Assembly (NCBI RefSeq): GCF_036924535.1
Contig: NZ_JAZHRT010000001.1
Span: 434,001-498,000 of the forward strand
Length of the DNA stretch: 64,000 nt
Origin: Bradyrhizobium sp. AZCC 2262
GTDB taxonomy: Bacteria > Pseudomonadota > Alphaproteobacteria > Rhizobiales > Xanthobacteraceae
Direction: 5' to 3'
How positions within the stretch are numbered: the stretch's first letter is position 1; the number at the start of each line of letters is the position of its first letter. Of the stretch, positions 1 to 8,508 are shown in pieces. The notes below the pieces were generated by a model that was given only the letters and a program-made list of their open reading frames with translations, had not been told where the DNA came from and ran no database searches. The position numbers and the translations under genes are program-made.

Positions 1-2
1 GC

Positions 3-251
3 CCGTACCTCGCATGGGCGCTGCTGCCGCGAACGCTCGGGTTCATTTACTACTACCTGCCGGCGGCGACCACGGCGAGTTTTGCGTTGGTCTATGCCTT
101 GAAACGCGGCAGCATGCCCCGCTGGTTGCTGTGGGCCTATGTTGCGGTCGGTTTTATCGGATTCGCCGCAATGTTGCCGATATCGGCCGCGTTCATAGGT
201 ACTTCGATGGCGACGTTCAGCCGCCTGATGATCTTCCAGAACTGGATTTGA
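3..251 (+). CDS. C-terminal part of a membrane glycosyltransferase (PMT/ArnT-like), partial
   Basis: This is the last 82 codons of a gene that begins before the window. The frame runs open from the first bases to a TGA at 249-251. It encodes hydrophobic segments around a motif with the residues PRTLGFIYYYLPAA, followed by a membrane helix containing WLLWAYVAVGFIGFAAMLP. A Tyr/Leu-Pro-Ala-Ala motif between late membrane helices is typical of dolichyl-phosphate-mannose-type (PMT/ArnT) glycosyltransferases, which move sugars from a lipid carrier in the membrane. That assignment is inferred from a short C-terminal stretch only. The kinase gene downstream starts 125 bp later with its own ribosome site, so the two need not be linked in function. 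Confidence 0.6.
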   Translation, partial: PYLAWALLPRTLGFIYYYLPAATTASFALVYALKRGSMPRWLLWAYVAVGFIGFAAMLPISAAFIGTSMATFSRLMIFQNWI

Positions 252-375
252 GCGGCCAGTGCGCCGATCGCGCAACGAGCAGTCAAATAACGGGTCCACT
301 TGTACGGGTTATGGGCTGGCCGTAGATTCATCGCTGTATGAGTCGCTCGAATCCCGCGTCTTAAGGACGAACGGC

Positions 376-2007
376 ATGTGGGCCTTCTTCGAACGTTTGC
401 TCGATTCATCGATGTTCGCACCGCACGGAATATGCCTGCTGTGGGAACCGGAACTGATCTGGCTCCACGTCGCGTCGGATGTCGTCATTGCCTCCGCCTA
501 TTTCTCGATTCCGGTTGCGCTGTCGATCTTCGTCTCGAAGCGCCGGGACGTCGATTTCGGGTGGGTGTTCTGGGCGTTCGCGCTGTTCATCATGGCGTGC
601 GGCGTCGGCCACGTGATGTCGATCGTCACGCTTTGGTATCCGGTCTACGGCATCGAAGGCATCGTCAAGGCGATGACGGCCGCGGCCTCGATCGTGACGG
701 CGGCGATGCTGTGGCCGCTGTTGCCGAAGGTGCTGGCGCTGCCCTCGCCGTCGCAGCTTCGTGCGGCTGAAGTGGCCCTAGCGCAGGAAGGCATGCACCG
801 GCGCGAGGCCGAAGACATGCTTCGGCAGTCGCAGAAGATGGAAGCGATCGGACAGTTGACCGGCGGCGTGGCGCACGATTTCAACAATCTGCTCACGATC
901 ATCAGCGGCAATCTCGAGATCGCCGATCGCAGCCTGCAGACGTGGAGCGAGGCCGCGCGCGAGCGGTTGACGCGAGTGATCGCCAACGCCGCGAACGGCG
1001 CGCAGCGCGCGGCGATGCTGACGCAGCGCTTGCTGGCATTTGCACGGCGGCAGCCGCTCGATCCCAAACTGACCAATGTCGGTCAGTTGATCGCCGGCAT
1101 GTCGGATTTCTTCAGGCGTACGCTCGGCGAGAACGTCGAGCTCAAGGTCGTGGAGGGCGCCGGCCTGTGGCAGATCGAGGTCGACCCCAGCCAGTTGGAA
1201 GCGGCGATTCTCAACCTTGTCGTGAACGCCAAGGACGCCATGAACACCATGAACGCCAAAATCTCAGGCGCGATGGCCAACAGCGGCAAGCTGACGATCG
1301 AGACCAGCAACGTTTCCGTCGACGAGGGCCATCGGCAGCGGAACGCAGGCGTGCCGTCCGGGCAGTATGTGTTGATCGCGGTGAGCGATACCGGTTCCGG
1401 AATGCCGCGGGAAGTCCAGGATAAAGCGTTCGATCCGTTTTTCACGACCAAGCAACCGGGGCAGGGCACCGGCCTCGGATTGAGCCAAGTCTATGGCTTC
1501 GTCAAGCAATCCGGCGGCGAGATCAAGATATACAGCGAGGTCGGGCAGGGAACGACAATCAGGATCTACCTGCCGCGCGCCGCTGCCGCTCCCGAGACCG
1601 TTGGACAGAGCGAGGCGCCCCTGGTCGGCAGTTCGGGGAGCGAGACCGTCCTGGTGGTCGAGGACGAATGCGATGTGAGGTCGTATCTGGTCGAGACGCT
1701 AAAGGATCTGAACTACCGGGTTCGCGAGGCGGCGAACGGGGCGGCCGCGCTGGCGCTGTTCGACGCAAATCCGTTCCGGATCGATCTGCTGCTGACCGAC
1801 ATCGTGATGCCCGGCCTGAACGGCCGCGAGCTGGCTGATCAGCTGCATCATCGCCAATCCGGCCTGAGGGTCCTGTTCATGACCGGGTATTCGCGGGATG
1901 CGATCGTGCATCAGGGCCGCCTGGATGCCGGCGTGTTACTGCTGCAGAAGCCCGTAACCCAGGCTTTGCTGGCGGCGAAGATCAGGGAAATTCTCGACAA
2001 GTCGTAG
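376..2007 (+). CDS. Hybrid histidine kinase with ethylene-receptor-like membrane sensor domain
   Basis: 543-residue membrane kinase. Residues about 25-120 form three membrane helices that read like the ethylene-binding domain of plant ETR1: an ASD motif (D35), AYFSIP (Y42) and CGVGH (C75, H79). These match ETR1 D25, Y32, C65 and H69 with the same spacing; in ETR1 the Cys and His bind Cu(I). A coiled linker leads to a kinase core with the phosphorylated His in VAHDFNN (H167) and N, G1 and G2 boxes. A C-terminal receiver follows, with its Asp in LLTDIVMP and its Lys in LLLQKP. I chose ATG 376 because AAGGA lies 8 bp upstream; the frame stays open to about 259 but that extension is unlike the family. 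It probably senses a small ligand or metal at the membrane. The ligand and output are unknown. Confidence 0.85.
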   Translation: MWAFFERLLDSSMFAPHGICLLWEPELIWLHVASDVVIASAYFSIPVALSIFVSKRRDVDFGWVFWAFALFIMACGVGHVMSIVTLWYPVYGIEGIVKAMTAAASIVTAAMLWPLLPKVLALPSPSQLRAAEVALAQEGMHRREAEDMLRQSQKMEAIGQLTGGVAHDFNNLLTIISGNLEIADRSLQTWSEAARERLTRVIANAANGAQRAAMLTQRLLAFARRQPLDPKLTNVGQLIAGMSDFFRRTLGENVELKVVEGAGLWQIEVDPSQLEAAILNLVVNAKDAMNTMNAKISGAMANSGKLTIETSNVSVDEGHRQRNAGVPSGQYVLIAVSDTGSGMPREVQDKAFDPFFTTKQPGQGTGLGLSQVYGFVKQSGGEIKIYSEVGQGTTIRIYLPRAAAAPETVGQSEAPLVGSSGSETVLVVEDECDVRSYLVETLKDLNYRVREAANGAAALALFDANPFRIDLLLTDIVMPGLNGRELADQLHHRQSGLRVLFMTGYSRDAIVHQGRLDAGVLLLQKPVTQALLAAKIREILDKS

Positions 2008-2052
2008 ATTGCTACGGATCGGCGAGCCGTCATGTCGCGTCGTGGCCGCTAC

Positions 2053-2087
2053 AAATGAAAATCCGCCTGCCGCAAGCGGCAGGCGGA
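2053..2087 (-). terminator. Rho-independent terminator of the OmpA-like gene
   Basis: A perfect inverted repeat, with arms at 2062-2073 and 2076-2087, is followed on the minus strand by a TTTTCATTTG tract. It lies 18 bp after the stop codon of the OmpA-like gene. The plus strand has no T tract after the stem, so it is oriented for the minus-strand gene. Confidence 0.75.
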
Positions 2088-2105
2088 CTGGCCGATCCCA
2101 AGACC

Positions 2106-2738
2106 TTACTTCGACGCGGTCTTGGTATCCATGTTGACGACCTGAACGCGGCGGTTGACCGGGTCCATCGGCGCATTCGCATCTTTCGGCTTGGTCTTGC
2201 CGTAACCGACGGTCACGAGATTGGAACCGGCGATGCCGTACTTCTCGGTCAGGTACTTCTTGATCGTGTCGGCACGGCGCTCGGAAAGGTCCTGGTTATA
2301 CGCCTCGCCGCCGATCGCGTCGGTGTGACCGGCAACCACGAAGGTCGAACCCTTCAGGCTCGCATCGGAGAGCGCCTTGCCGAGTTCCTGCACGGCGGTC
2401 ACCGAGCCCTTGCTGATGTCGGCCGAGTTGTAGTCGAACTGGATTTCGAGATCGATCTTCGGCTTGGTCGCGGCAAGTTCCGCAATCTCCTGGCGCTCGC
2501 CGAGCGACAGCGACCGCGTCTTGCGGTTACGCAGCGTGTTGACGAAGGTCGATTCCTTGGCCTGCACGGCGACATCCGCCGGCTGCTGCGGGCCGGTCGA
2601 AAGGCCGCGGGACACGCCCGGCTTTGGTTTCAGGGCGTTCAGGATCGTGTCGGCCGAGACGGTGTCGCCGGCGACGGCGAGGCCCGCCGTCATCGACAGC
2701 GCGGCGCCGATAGTCATGATGGAAAGAAAGCGGGTCAT
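2106..2738 (-). CDS. OmpA family outer-membrane/peptidoglycan-binding protein
   Basis: 210-residue exported protein. It has an N-terminal signal peptide (MTRFLS...AGLAVAG), a variable linker, and an OmpA C-terminal domain with the motif GHTDAIGG followed by N...LSERRA and a late NRRVQV. This domain binds peptidoglycan and tethers the envelope; the protein lacks an OmpA beta-barrel. The start at 2738 has GAGG upstream (GAGGATTAAGACAATG) and opens directly on the signal peptide. An upstream in-frame ATG at 2783 would add 15 non-signal residues. Two CRP-type palindromes lie 90-250 bp upstream, and a strong terminator follows. Confidence 0.88.
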   Translation of the reverse strand: MTRFLSIMTIGAALSMTAGLAVAGDTVSADTILNALKPKPGVSRGLSTGPQQPADVAVQAKESTFVNTLRNRKTRSLSLGERQEIAELAATKPKIDLEIQFDYNSADISKGSVTAVQELGKALSDASLKGSTFVVAGHTDAIGGEAYNQDLSERRADTIKKYLTEKYGIAGSNLVTVGYGKTKPKDANAPMDPVNRRVQVVNMDTKTASK

Positions 2739-2827
2739 TGTCTTAATCCTCACTGTTAACGCCCTGCAAAAGCTGGCGTGCATGACGTTTGGATGCTGCG
2801 ATCATAGGACGGGTTCAAAGCGAGAAA

Positions 2828-2843
2828 TGTGACTCAAGTCACA
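2828..2843. promoter_or_regulatory. CRP-consensus-like palindrome upstream of the OmpA-like gene
   Basis: TGTGACTCAAGTCACA is a palindrome with 7-base arms and matches the CRP half-site layout TGTGA-N6-TCACA exactly. It sits 90 bp upstream of the OmpA-like start codon. Binding by a CRP/FNR-family protein is inferred from the pattern alone. Confidence 0.5.
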
Positions 2844-2969
2844 TTGGTCAACGCCGACTTTCTGTAGGGTCCAGACTTTTCAATAGGCGCTGCAAGGTGT
2901 TGACGGCTGCGCAAGGTCGGCTTGCTTGTCATCGTGTCGTCGGTGGATTGATTCATCCGACCTTGCTTG

Positions 2970-2985
2970 CGTGATTTGAATCACG
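2970..2985. promoter_or_regulatory. Second CRP/FNR-type palindrome
   Basis: CGTGATTTGAATCACG has 7-base arms and fits GTGA-N6-TCAC. Its core TGAT-N4-ATCA also resembles an FNR/FixK half-site pair. It lies 142 bp (start to start) from the other palindrome in the same intergenic region, which supports regulation by a CRP/FNR-family factor, but which one cannot be told. Confidence 0.4.
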
Positions 2986-3447
2986 AGTTCGATCGCGCGG
3001 AACGGCCGCCGAACTTTTCAAGTGACCTCCGCGGACGTATCGACCTCGGCCGCCGCCCGGTGCCGCAACGCGGAACGTCGCCTTCGCCGACTCCGGCATC
3101 AAGGTTTCAGGCAAGCCGGTCGAGACCGCGCGCGCTCGACGGCTACTCGAAGCATGGCAGTCCCAATGCAGCACGTAATTTTACGGTGCGATCGGCGCGT
3201 CATCTGGTCGGTGAGCCACGCGCTGTCGACTTCAGAAAAGAAAAAAAGGTGGATCGTCGCGCCATCGCCGATCTGTGGACAACAAATCGGCTAGATACGA
3301 GCCTAGCGGATTCTCTCACAAAAAATCTGAAGAAGAATTGGTTCGGGCAACCAAACGGGCGGGCGGGTGTTACAGTCAGTCAAACGTCAGCGTGACTACC
3401 TGGGTTATCGTACCAGCGCATCGGAGCCTGCCGGTTCCGGAAATTCT
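2986..3447. other. Intergenic stretch with no gene seen
   Basis: About 460 bp between the OmpA-like promoter region and a small membrane protein gene. Short open frames occur on both strands, but none has a convincing ribosome site or a recognisable product. No repeat or RNA structure stood out. Confidence 0.5.
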
Positions 3448-3678
3448 ATGCCAACACTGATCGGCGCGGCGTTGATCGCCGCTGCAATTTTGCTGTCGAC
3501 GCTGATCAACGCGCTCGGCAGCCGCTATGTCGGGTTCGAAAGCCCGACGGAGGAGAGCGCGTGGCTGGTCGATCGTCTCACCGGCAACGTCTACAAATGC
3601 ACTGCCCCTCAACCCGGCCGCGCCTCTTGCGAGGCCGAAATCGCCACCGGCAGCGTCGGGGACCGGCCGAAGCGGTGA
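3448..3678 (+). CDS. Small single-pass membrane protein, conserved hypothetical
   Basis: 76 residues. One N-terminal membrane helix (LIGAALIAAAILLSTLINAL) is followed by a short soluble tail with a WLVDRLTGNVYKC motif and two Cys. The tail resembles short membrane proteins of Bradyrhizobium in which a tryptophan-valine-aspartate stretch precedes a Cys. I recognise no function. ATG 3448 opens directly on the helix; the ribosome site is weak (CCGGAAA), and the frame extends upstream to 3367 without a better start. The YcaQ-like gene begins 80 bp downstream on the same strand. Confidence 0.5.
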   Translation: MPTLIGAALIAAAILLSTLINALGSRYVGFESPTEESAWLVDRLTGNVYKCTAPQPGRASCEAEIATGSVGDRPKR

Positions 3679-3757
3679 GGTGAGTTCGCGCCGCGAGCCG
3701 GCGATCACGGAACCTGAGGACTCCCCCCGCGCGCGAATCCCGCTACATTGCCGCGCG

Positions 3758-4939
3758 ATGCCCCGCGCGACTGAACCCCGACCCCTGACCAAGACCGAGG
3801 CCCGGCGAATCTGGCTGCATGCCCAGCGGCTCGATACAAACGAGCCGTTCGGCGCCGGACCGCAGGCGGTTGCGGCGGCGGTGGATCATCTCGGCTATGT
3901 GCAGATCGACACCATCCACGTCATCGAGCGCTGCCACCATCACATTCTCTATAGCCGCATCCCGGCCTATGCCCGCGGCGACCTGCGCCAAGCCCAGAGC
4001 ACCGACAAAAGCGTGTTCGAATACTGGACGCACGCGCTGTCCTATGTGCCGGCGAAGGATTTTCGCTTCTTCGTCCCGGCGATGCGGGAACACCGGCGCG
4101 AGGGGCACCGGTGGTTTGCTTCCGTCAAGCCCGAGGACACCCGCAAGGTGATGCGGTTGTTGCGGCGCGACGGCGCGCTGACCATCCGCGACATCGAGGA
4201 CGACGTTCTGACCGAGAAGGAACATCTCTGGCAAAGCCGCAAACCCTCGAAGCGGGCGCTGCAGCTTGCGTTCTATACCGGTGAGGTGACGATCTCCGAA
4301 CGCGCCGGCATGCTCAAGACCTATGAGCTGATGACGCGGCATTTCGGCTGGGACAAGCCGCCGAAGCCGGCGACGTCGGCCGAAATCACCGCCTATTTGC
4401 TCGACCGCGCGTTACGCTCGCAAGGCGTCGTCAGCCTCGATTCCATCTGCCATCTCGACGCGCCGAGCAAGGCGGCGGTGCGGCGATTGATCGAGGCGCG
4501 GGTGCGGCGCAAGGAACTGTTGCCGGTTGCGCCCGAAGGCGCCGGCAAGCAGGAGCATTGGGCTCGGCCGGAAGTGCTGGAGGCGAATGGATCCTTGCCA
4601 GCCGGCGAGGAGGGCGGCGGCCCCGTGCACATCCTCTCGCCGTTCGATCCCCTGATCATCCAGCGCAAGCGCACGGAATTGTTCTTCGATTACGGCCACC
4701 GCTTCGAGGCCTATGTGCCGAAGGAGAAGCGCCTGTTCGGCTATTTCGCGCTGCCGGTCCTGGCAGGCAGCGACATCGTTGCCGCCATCGACCTGAAGAC
4801 CGACCGCCAGAACAAGAAACTCCTGATGCAGAAATGGAGCTGGGTCGGCAAGGGCGCTGCGCGGCCTGCGCGCAGGGACTACAAGCGCCGCATCGAGGAA
4901 GAGCTGGATCGCTTTGAGCGGTTTCAGCTCGCGGAGTAG
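3758..4939 (+). CDS. YcaQ-like winged-helix DNA glycosylase (HTH_42 family)
   Basis: 393 residues spanning the whole HTH_42/YcaQ fold of tandem winged helices. Members of this family (AlkZ, YcaQ/AlkX) remove alkylated bases and unhook interstrand crosslinks. AlkZ uses a Gln-x-Gln catalytic motif, and the YcaQ subgroup Gln-x-Asp. Here residues 49-51 read Q-I-D (in GYVQIDTIHVIERCHHHILY), which fits the YcaQ subgroup. The C-terminal half keeps the typical LSPFDPLIIQRKRTELFF and YFALPVL blocks. I chose ATG 3758, which opens on PLTKTEARR; frame-open sequence upstream looks non-coding. It is probably transcribed alone. Confidence 0.85.
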   Translation: MPRATEPRPLTKTEARRIWLHAQRLDTNEPFGAGPQAVAAAVDHLGYVQIDTIHVIERCHHHILYSRIPAYARGDLRQAQSTDKSVFEYWTHALSYVPAKDFRFFVPAMREHRREGHRWFASVKPEDTRKVMRLLRRDGALTIRDIEDDVLTEKEHLWQSRKPSKRALQLAFYTGEVTISERAGMLKTYELMTRHFGWDKPPKPATSAEITAYLLDRALRSQGVVSLDSICHLDAPSKAAVRRLIEARVRRKELLPVAPEGAGKQEHWARPEVLEANGSLPAGEEGGGPVHILSPFDPLIIQRKRTELFFDYGHRFEAYVPKEKRLFGYFALPVLAGSDIVAAIDLKTDRQNKKLLMQKWSWVGKGAARPARRDYKRRIEEELDRFERFQLAE

Positions 4940-5077
4940 GGCGCTTGCCGCCGGCCCCCACCGCGAGCCCTTCGCCGGCGGAATGCCCATGCTGCTCCAG
5001 CGCGGGCATCCTGCATTGCAAGCGGTGACGACCCCCGCTAATCGTCGTCGGCAACAAGAAGCCTGAAGGGGGAAACC

Positions 5078-6400
5078 ATGAACCAGTCCGCCACGCCAGC
5101 CAAAAGCGACATCGAAACTTCCACCATCCGTACGATCTCGTGGCGGCTGATTCCGTTTCTGGTGCTGGCCTATTTCTTTTCCTATCTCGACCGCGTCAAT
5201 CTCGGCTTCGCCGCGCTGCAGATGAATGCGGATCTGAAGTTCACGCCGCTGATCTTCGCCTGGGGCGCCGGCATCTTCTTCATCGGCTATTTCATCTTCG
5301 AGGTGCCGAGCAATCTCGCGCTGGAGAAATTCGGCGCCAGCCGCTGGATCGCCCGCATCATGGTGACGTGGGGCATCATCTCGGCTGCGATGGCCATGGT
5401 GAGCGGCGAACTCAGCTTCTATGTCCTGCGCTTCCTGCTTGGTGTCGCGGAAGCCGGCTTCTTCCCCGGCATTATCCTTTATCTCACCTATTGGTACCCG
5501 GCCGAATATCGCGGGCGGTTTCTCGCGGCTTTTGCCATTGCCGTTCCTATTTCCACCGTGATCGGTGCGCCGATCTCCGGGCTATTGCTCGGCCTCGACG
5601 GCATGATGGGCCTGAGGGGATGGCAATGGCTGTTCATCATCGAGGGCATCCCCTCGGTGCTGCTTGGCATCGTCACCTGGTTCTATCTGACTGACCGGCC
5701 CGAAAAGGCCGATTGGTTTACCGCGGAGCAGAAGGCCTGGCTCTCGGCCAGGCTGCAGGCGGAGATCGCAACCAAGCAGGCGGCAAAACACCTGACGCTC
5801 GGCGAGGCGCTGTCGTCGCCAAAAGTGATCACGCTGAGCCTGATCTATTTCGGTTTCGTCGGCGCGCTCTATGGCATGCAGTTCTGGCTGCCGCAGATCG
5901 TGAAGGCGTTCGGCCTCACCAACGCCCAGACCGGTTTCGTCACGGCAATCCCCTATCTGTTCGGCACCATCGCCATGATCCTGTGGTCGCGGCACTCCGA
6001 TGCCACGCGCGAGCGCGTCGCCCATGTCGGCGGACCGCTGCTGCTCACCGCGCTGGCGCTTGGCGTCTCCAGCTACATCACCGACCCCGCCATCACCATG
6101 GTCGTGCTGACGGTCGCCGCCATCGGCGTGTTCTGTACCTTTGCGGTGTTCTGGACGCTGCCGACGGCTTGGCTGTCCGGCACGGCCGCGGCCGGCGGGA
6201 TCGCGCTGATCAATTCGATCGGCAACCTCGCGGGCTTCGGCGGGCCGTACCTGATCGGCTGGGTAAAGGAAGCGACCGGCAACACGTCAACGGGATTGCT
6301 GGTGCTGTCGCTGCTGCCGCTCGCCGCCGGGCTTTTGACGTTCCTCGGCGGGCACGAGACGAAGACCGAGTTTGCCGGAGCCGGGCCAGCGCAGAGCTGA
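5078..6400 (+). CDS. MFS permease, anion:cation symporter (ACS) family
   Basis: 440 residues with 12 predicted membrane helices. Helix 1 runs into YLDRVNLGFAALQM, the signature of the anion:cation symporter family, which takes up organic acids such as phthalate, tartrate, hydroxyphenylacetate or hexuronates with protons. The conserved helix-4 region (GVAEAGFFPGIILYLTYWYP) and YRGRFLAAF are present. ATG 5078 has AAGGGGG 7 bp upstream. No catabolic gene lies nearby, so the substrate cannot be inferred. Confidence 0.88.
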   Translation: MNQSATPAKSDIETSTIRTISWRLIPFLVLAYFFSYLDRVNLGFAALQMNADLKFTPLIFAWGAGIFFIGYFIFEVPSNLALEKFGASRWIARIMVTWGIISAAMAMVSGELSFYVLRFLLGVAEAGFFPGIILYLTYWYPAEYRGRFLAAFAIAVPISTVIGAPISGLLLGLDGMMGLRGWQWLFIIEGIPSVLLGIVTWFYLTDRPEKADWFTAEQKAWLSARLQAEIATKQAAKHLTLGEALSSPKVITLSLIYFGFVGALYGMQFWLPQIVKAFGLTNAQTGFVTAIPYLFGTIAMILWSRHSDATRERVAHVGGPLLLTALALGVSSYITDPAITMVVLTVAAIGVFCTFAVFWTLPTAWLSGTAAAGGIALINSIGNLAGFGGPYLIGWVKEATGNTSTGLLVLSLLPLAAGLLTFLGGHETKTEFAGAGPAQS

Positions 6401-6441
6401 CACCGGCGCGCCGGCTTGTTCGCGGCGGCCGTGGCCGGTCT

Positions 6442-6702
6442 TCAGGAGGAGCCGGCCGGCCGCGATAGCTCGCAGGCATCGAAAGCCGACCCATCGAGCG
6501 CCTGTGCCGCCAGTCCCGCGGCATAGATCAGCACGAGAACCGCAGCGGAGATCGCGACCGTGTCGGCGTGCCGCCGGAAAAACATGAAGAGGCGCCCTGG
6601 CAAAGACGGCCGCGGAAAGTTAAACACGCGGCCATCAGGTGTGATCACTTCAAGCTCGCGAACCGGCCTCGGCCAGGCGCGGGGAATCCTTGTCGGCAGC
6701 AT
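6442..6702 (-). CDS. Small membrane protein coupled to the cation/proton antiporter gene
   Basis: 86 residues: an N-terminal basic/Pro-rich part (PDGRVFNFPRPS) and one central membrane helix (TVAISAAVLVLIYAAGLAAQAL). Its start lies inside the 3' end of the antiporter gene (53-bp overlap). An excellent ribosome site, GAGGAGG, stands 7 bp before the ATG, which supports real, translationally coupled expression. The function is unknown. It could be an accessory subunit of the antiporter, but that is inferred from position only. Confidence 0.6.
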   Translation of the reverse strand: MLPTRIPRAWPRPVRELEVITPDGRVFNFPRPSLPGRLFMFFRRHADTVAISAAVLVLIYAAGLAAQALDGSAFDACELSRPAGSS

Positions 6703-8383
6703 CTGGAAACCTCCTCTCCAGTTCTTCGATCATCCCGCGCGCGATTTCCCGCTCGCCCATGATGACCGTATCCGCCCCTAACCCCTGCAAATGTTCGACC
6801 TCGGCGTCCGAATGCGCGCGCGCAATGATCCGGATACTGGCGTTGGCGGCGCGGGCCTGCTGGACGATTTGTCCCGCCTCGAAGGCCTCCGGAATGGCAA
6901 CAACGACGTTTCGGCTTTTGGGCAGTGCTGCGGCCCTGAGAATTTCGGGCTGCGCGGCATTGCCCGTCAGCGCTTCGATGCCGCTCTCCCTGAGTTTGCT
7001 GACGGTGCCGTCCGAAGCCTCGATCACGAGGAACGGCAGCTTCTTCTGCTTCAGGTCGTTTCCGATGAGATTTCCGACCCTGCCGTAACCGACCAGGATC
7101 GTGTGATCCGTCAGGTGCGTGACCGGGATCGCCTTGGCCGCGGCACGGCTCGGGGAGGGTGCATTGCGGCGCTCCAGCCGTGCGATCAGCCAATCGACGC
7201 CCGCGAACACCAACGGGTTGAGCATGATGGAAAGGATCGCGCCGGCGAGGATCAGGTCGCGGGCTTGCTTGGAGAGCAGTTTGGAGGCGTAGCCGAGTTC
7301 CGCCAGGATGAAGGAGAACTCGCCGATCTGGGCCAGGCTCGCCGAAATCGTCAGCGCGGTTGCGACCGGGTGCCGGAACGCAATCACGATGAGGAACGCG
7401 GCGAGCGACTTTCCGATGATGATGACAAGAAGGGTCGCTATCAGCGGCCACGGATCGCGGACCACGCTGAACGGGTCGAACAGCATTCCGACCGACACGA
7501 AGAACAGCACGGCAAAGGCATCGCGCAGCGGCAGTGATTCCTGCGCGGCGCGCGCACTGAGCGGCGATTCCCGCAGCATCATCCCGGCAAAAAACGCGCC
7601 CAGCGCCAGCGACACGTCGAACAGTTTGGTCGATCCGAACGCGACGCCCAGCGCGATCGCCAGCACGGCGAGCCGGAACAGTTCGCGCGATCCCGTGTGC
7701 GCGATATAATGAAGGATCCACGGGATCAGCCTTCGTCCCACGACCAGCATGAGCGCGATGAACAGTGCGACCTTGACAGCCGTCAGCAGCAATACGCCTC
7801 CGAGCCCGAGTTCGAAATGGGCGCCGAGCAGGGAGGCCGCTGTGGTGACGTTCCCGGTTTGCAGATTCGCAAACGTCGGAATGAGGACGAGCGCGAGCAC
7901 CATGGCCAGGTCTTCGACGATCAGCCAGCCGACAGCGATGCGGCCGCGTCCTGTCTCCATCAGGCGGCGCTCCTGCAGGGCGCGGAGCAAGACGACGGTG
8001 CTCGCCACCGATAGCGCCAACCCGAAGACGAGGCCTTCGCTGACCTTCCATTTCATCAGCATGGCGAGGCCAAGACCCATCAGCGTTGCCACCGCGATCT
8101 GGACGATGGCGCCCGGTATCGCGATTGCTTTGACGGAAAGCAGGTCTTTCAGCGAGAAGTGCAGGCCTACGCCGAACATCAGAAGGATGATGCCGAGCTC
8201 AGCCAGTTCCGTCGCCAGCGCCTGGTCGGCGACGTAACCCGGCGTAAAGGGACCGACGGCGACGCCGGCGAGCAGATAGCCGACCAGCGGAGGTATCTTC
8301 AGGCGTTGAGCGATGGTGCCGAAAACAAACGCGAGCCCGAGGCCCGCAACGATGGTTGCGATCAGAGGTGTATCGTGCGGCAT
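6650..8383 (-). CDS. CPA2-family monovalent cation:proton antiporter (KefB/YbaL-like)
   Basis: 577 residues. The first about 390 form a Na+/H+ exchanger membrane domain (RLKIPPLVGYLLAGVAVGPFTPG, ELGIILLMFGVGLHFS). Residues about 415-530 form a TrkA-N nucleotide-binding domain with the Rossmann motif GYGRVGNLIG. This layout is that of YbaL/RosB and KefB/KefC K+/H+ exchangers, in which the cytosolic domain gates transport. No KefF/KefG-type partner is adjacent. The gene is divergent from the RND efflux operon across a 190-bp gap. Confidence 0.88.
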   Translation of the reverse strand: MPHDTPLIATIVAGLGLAFVFGTIAQRLKIPPLVGYLLAGVAVGPFTPGYVADQALATELAELGIILLMFGVGLHFSLKDLLSVKAIAIPGAIVQIAVATLMGLGLAMLMKWKVSEGLVFGLALSVASTVVLLRALQERRLMETGRGRIAVGWLIVEDLAMVLALVLIPTFANLQTGNVTTAASLLGAHFELGLGGVLLLTAVKVALFIALMLVVGRRLIPWILHYIAHTGSRELFRLAVLAIALGVAFGSTKLFDVSLALGAFFAGMMLRESPLSARAAQESLPLRDAFAVLFFVSVGMLFDPFSVVRDPWPLIATLLVIIIGKSLAAFLIVIAFRHPVATALTISASLAQIGEFSFILAELGYASKLLSKQARDLILAGAILSIMLNPLVFAGVDWLIARLERRNAPSPSRAAAKAIPVTHLTDHTILVGYGRVGNLIGNDLKQKKLPFLVIEASDGTVSKLRESGIEALTGNAAQPEILRAAALPKSRNVVVAIPEAFEAGQIVQQARAANASIRIIARAHSDAEVEHLQGLGADTVIMGEREIARGMIEELERRFPDAADKDSPRLAEAGSRA

Positions 8384-8508
8384 CGAAACGTCTTCGCACA
8401 GCCGGACTCCTCGCGCGCTGCGACGAAGTGAGGCTCCCCAAACCGCCCGACACCCTCGTGGAACTCGTTCGCTGTTAAGCGTTCATAACCTCACGAAATG
8501 GTGTCTAG

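Noticed and set aside
2055..2759. 234-codon plus-strand frame
   Set aside because: It is antisense to the well-supported OmpA-like gene and encodes an Arg/Gly/Val-rich product typical of a shadow frame in GC-rich DNA.
6645..8051. 468-codon minus-strand frame in a second phase
   Set aside because: Overlaps the antiporter in another frame, is Arg/Pro-rich and lacks any membrane helices.
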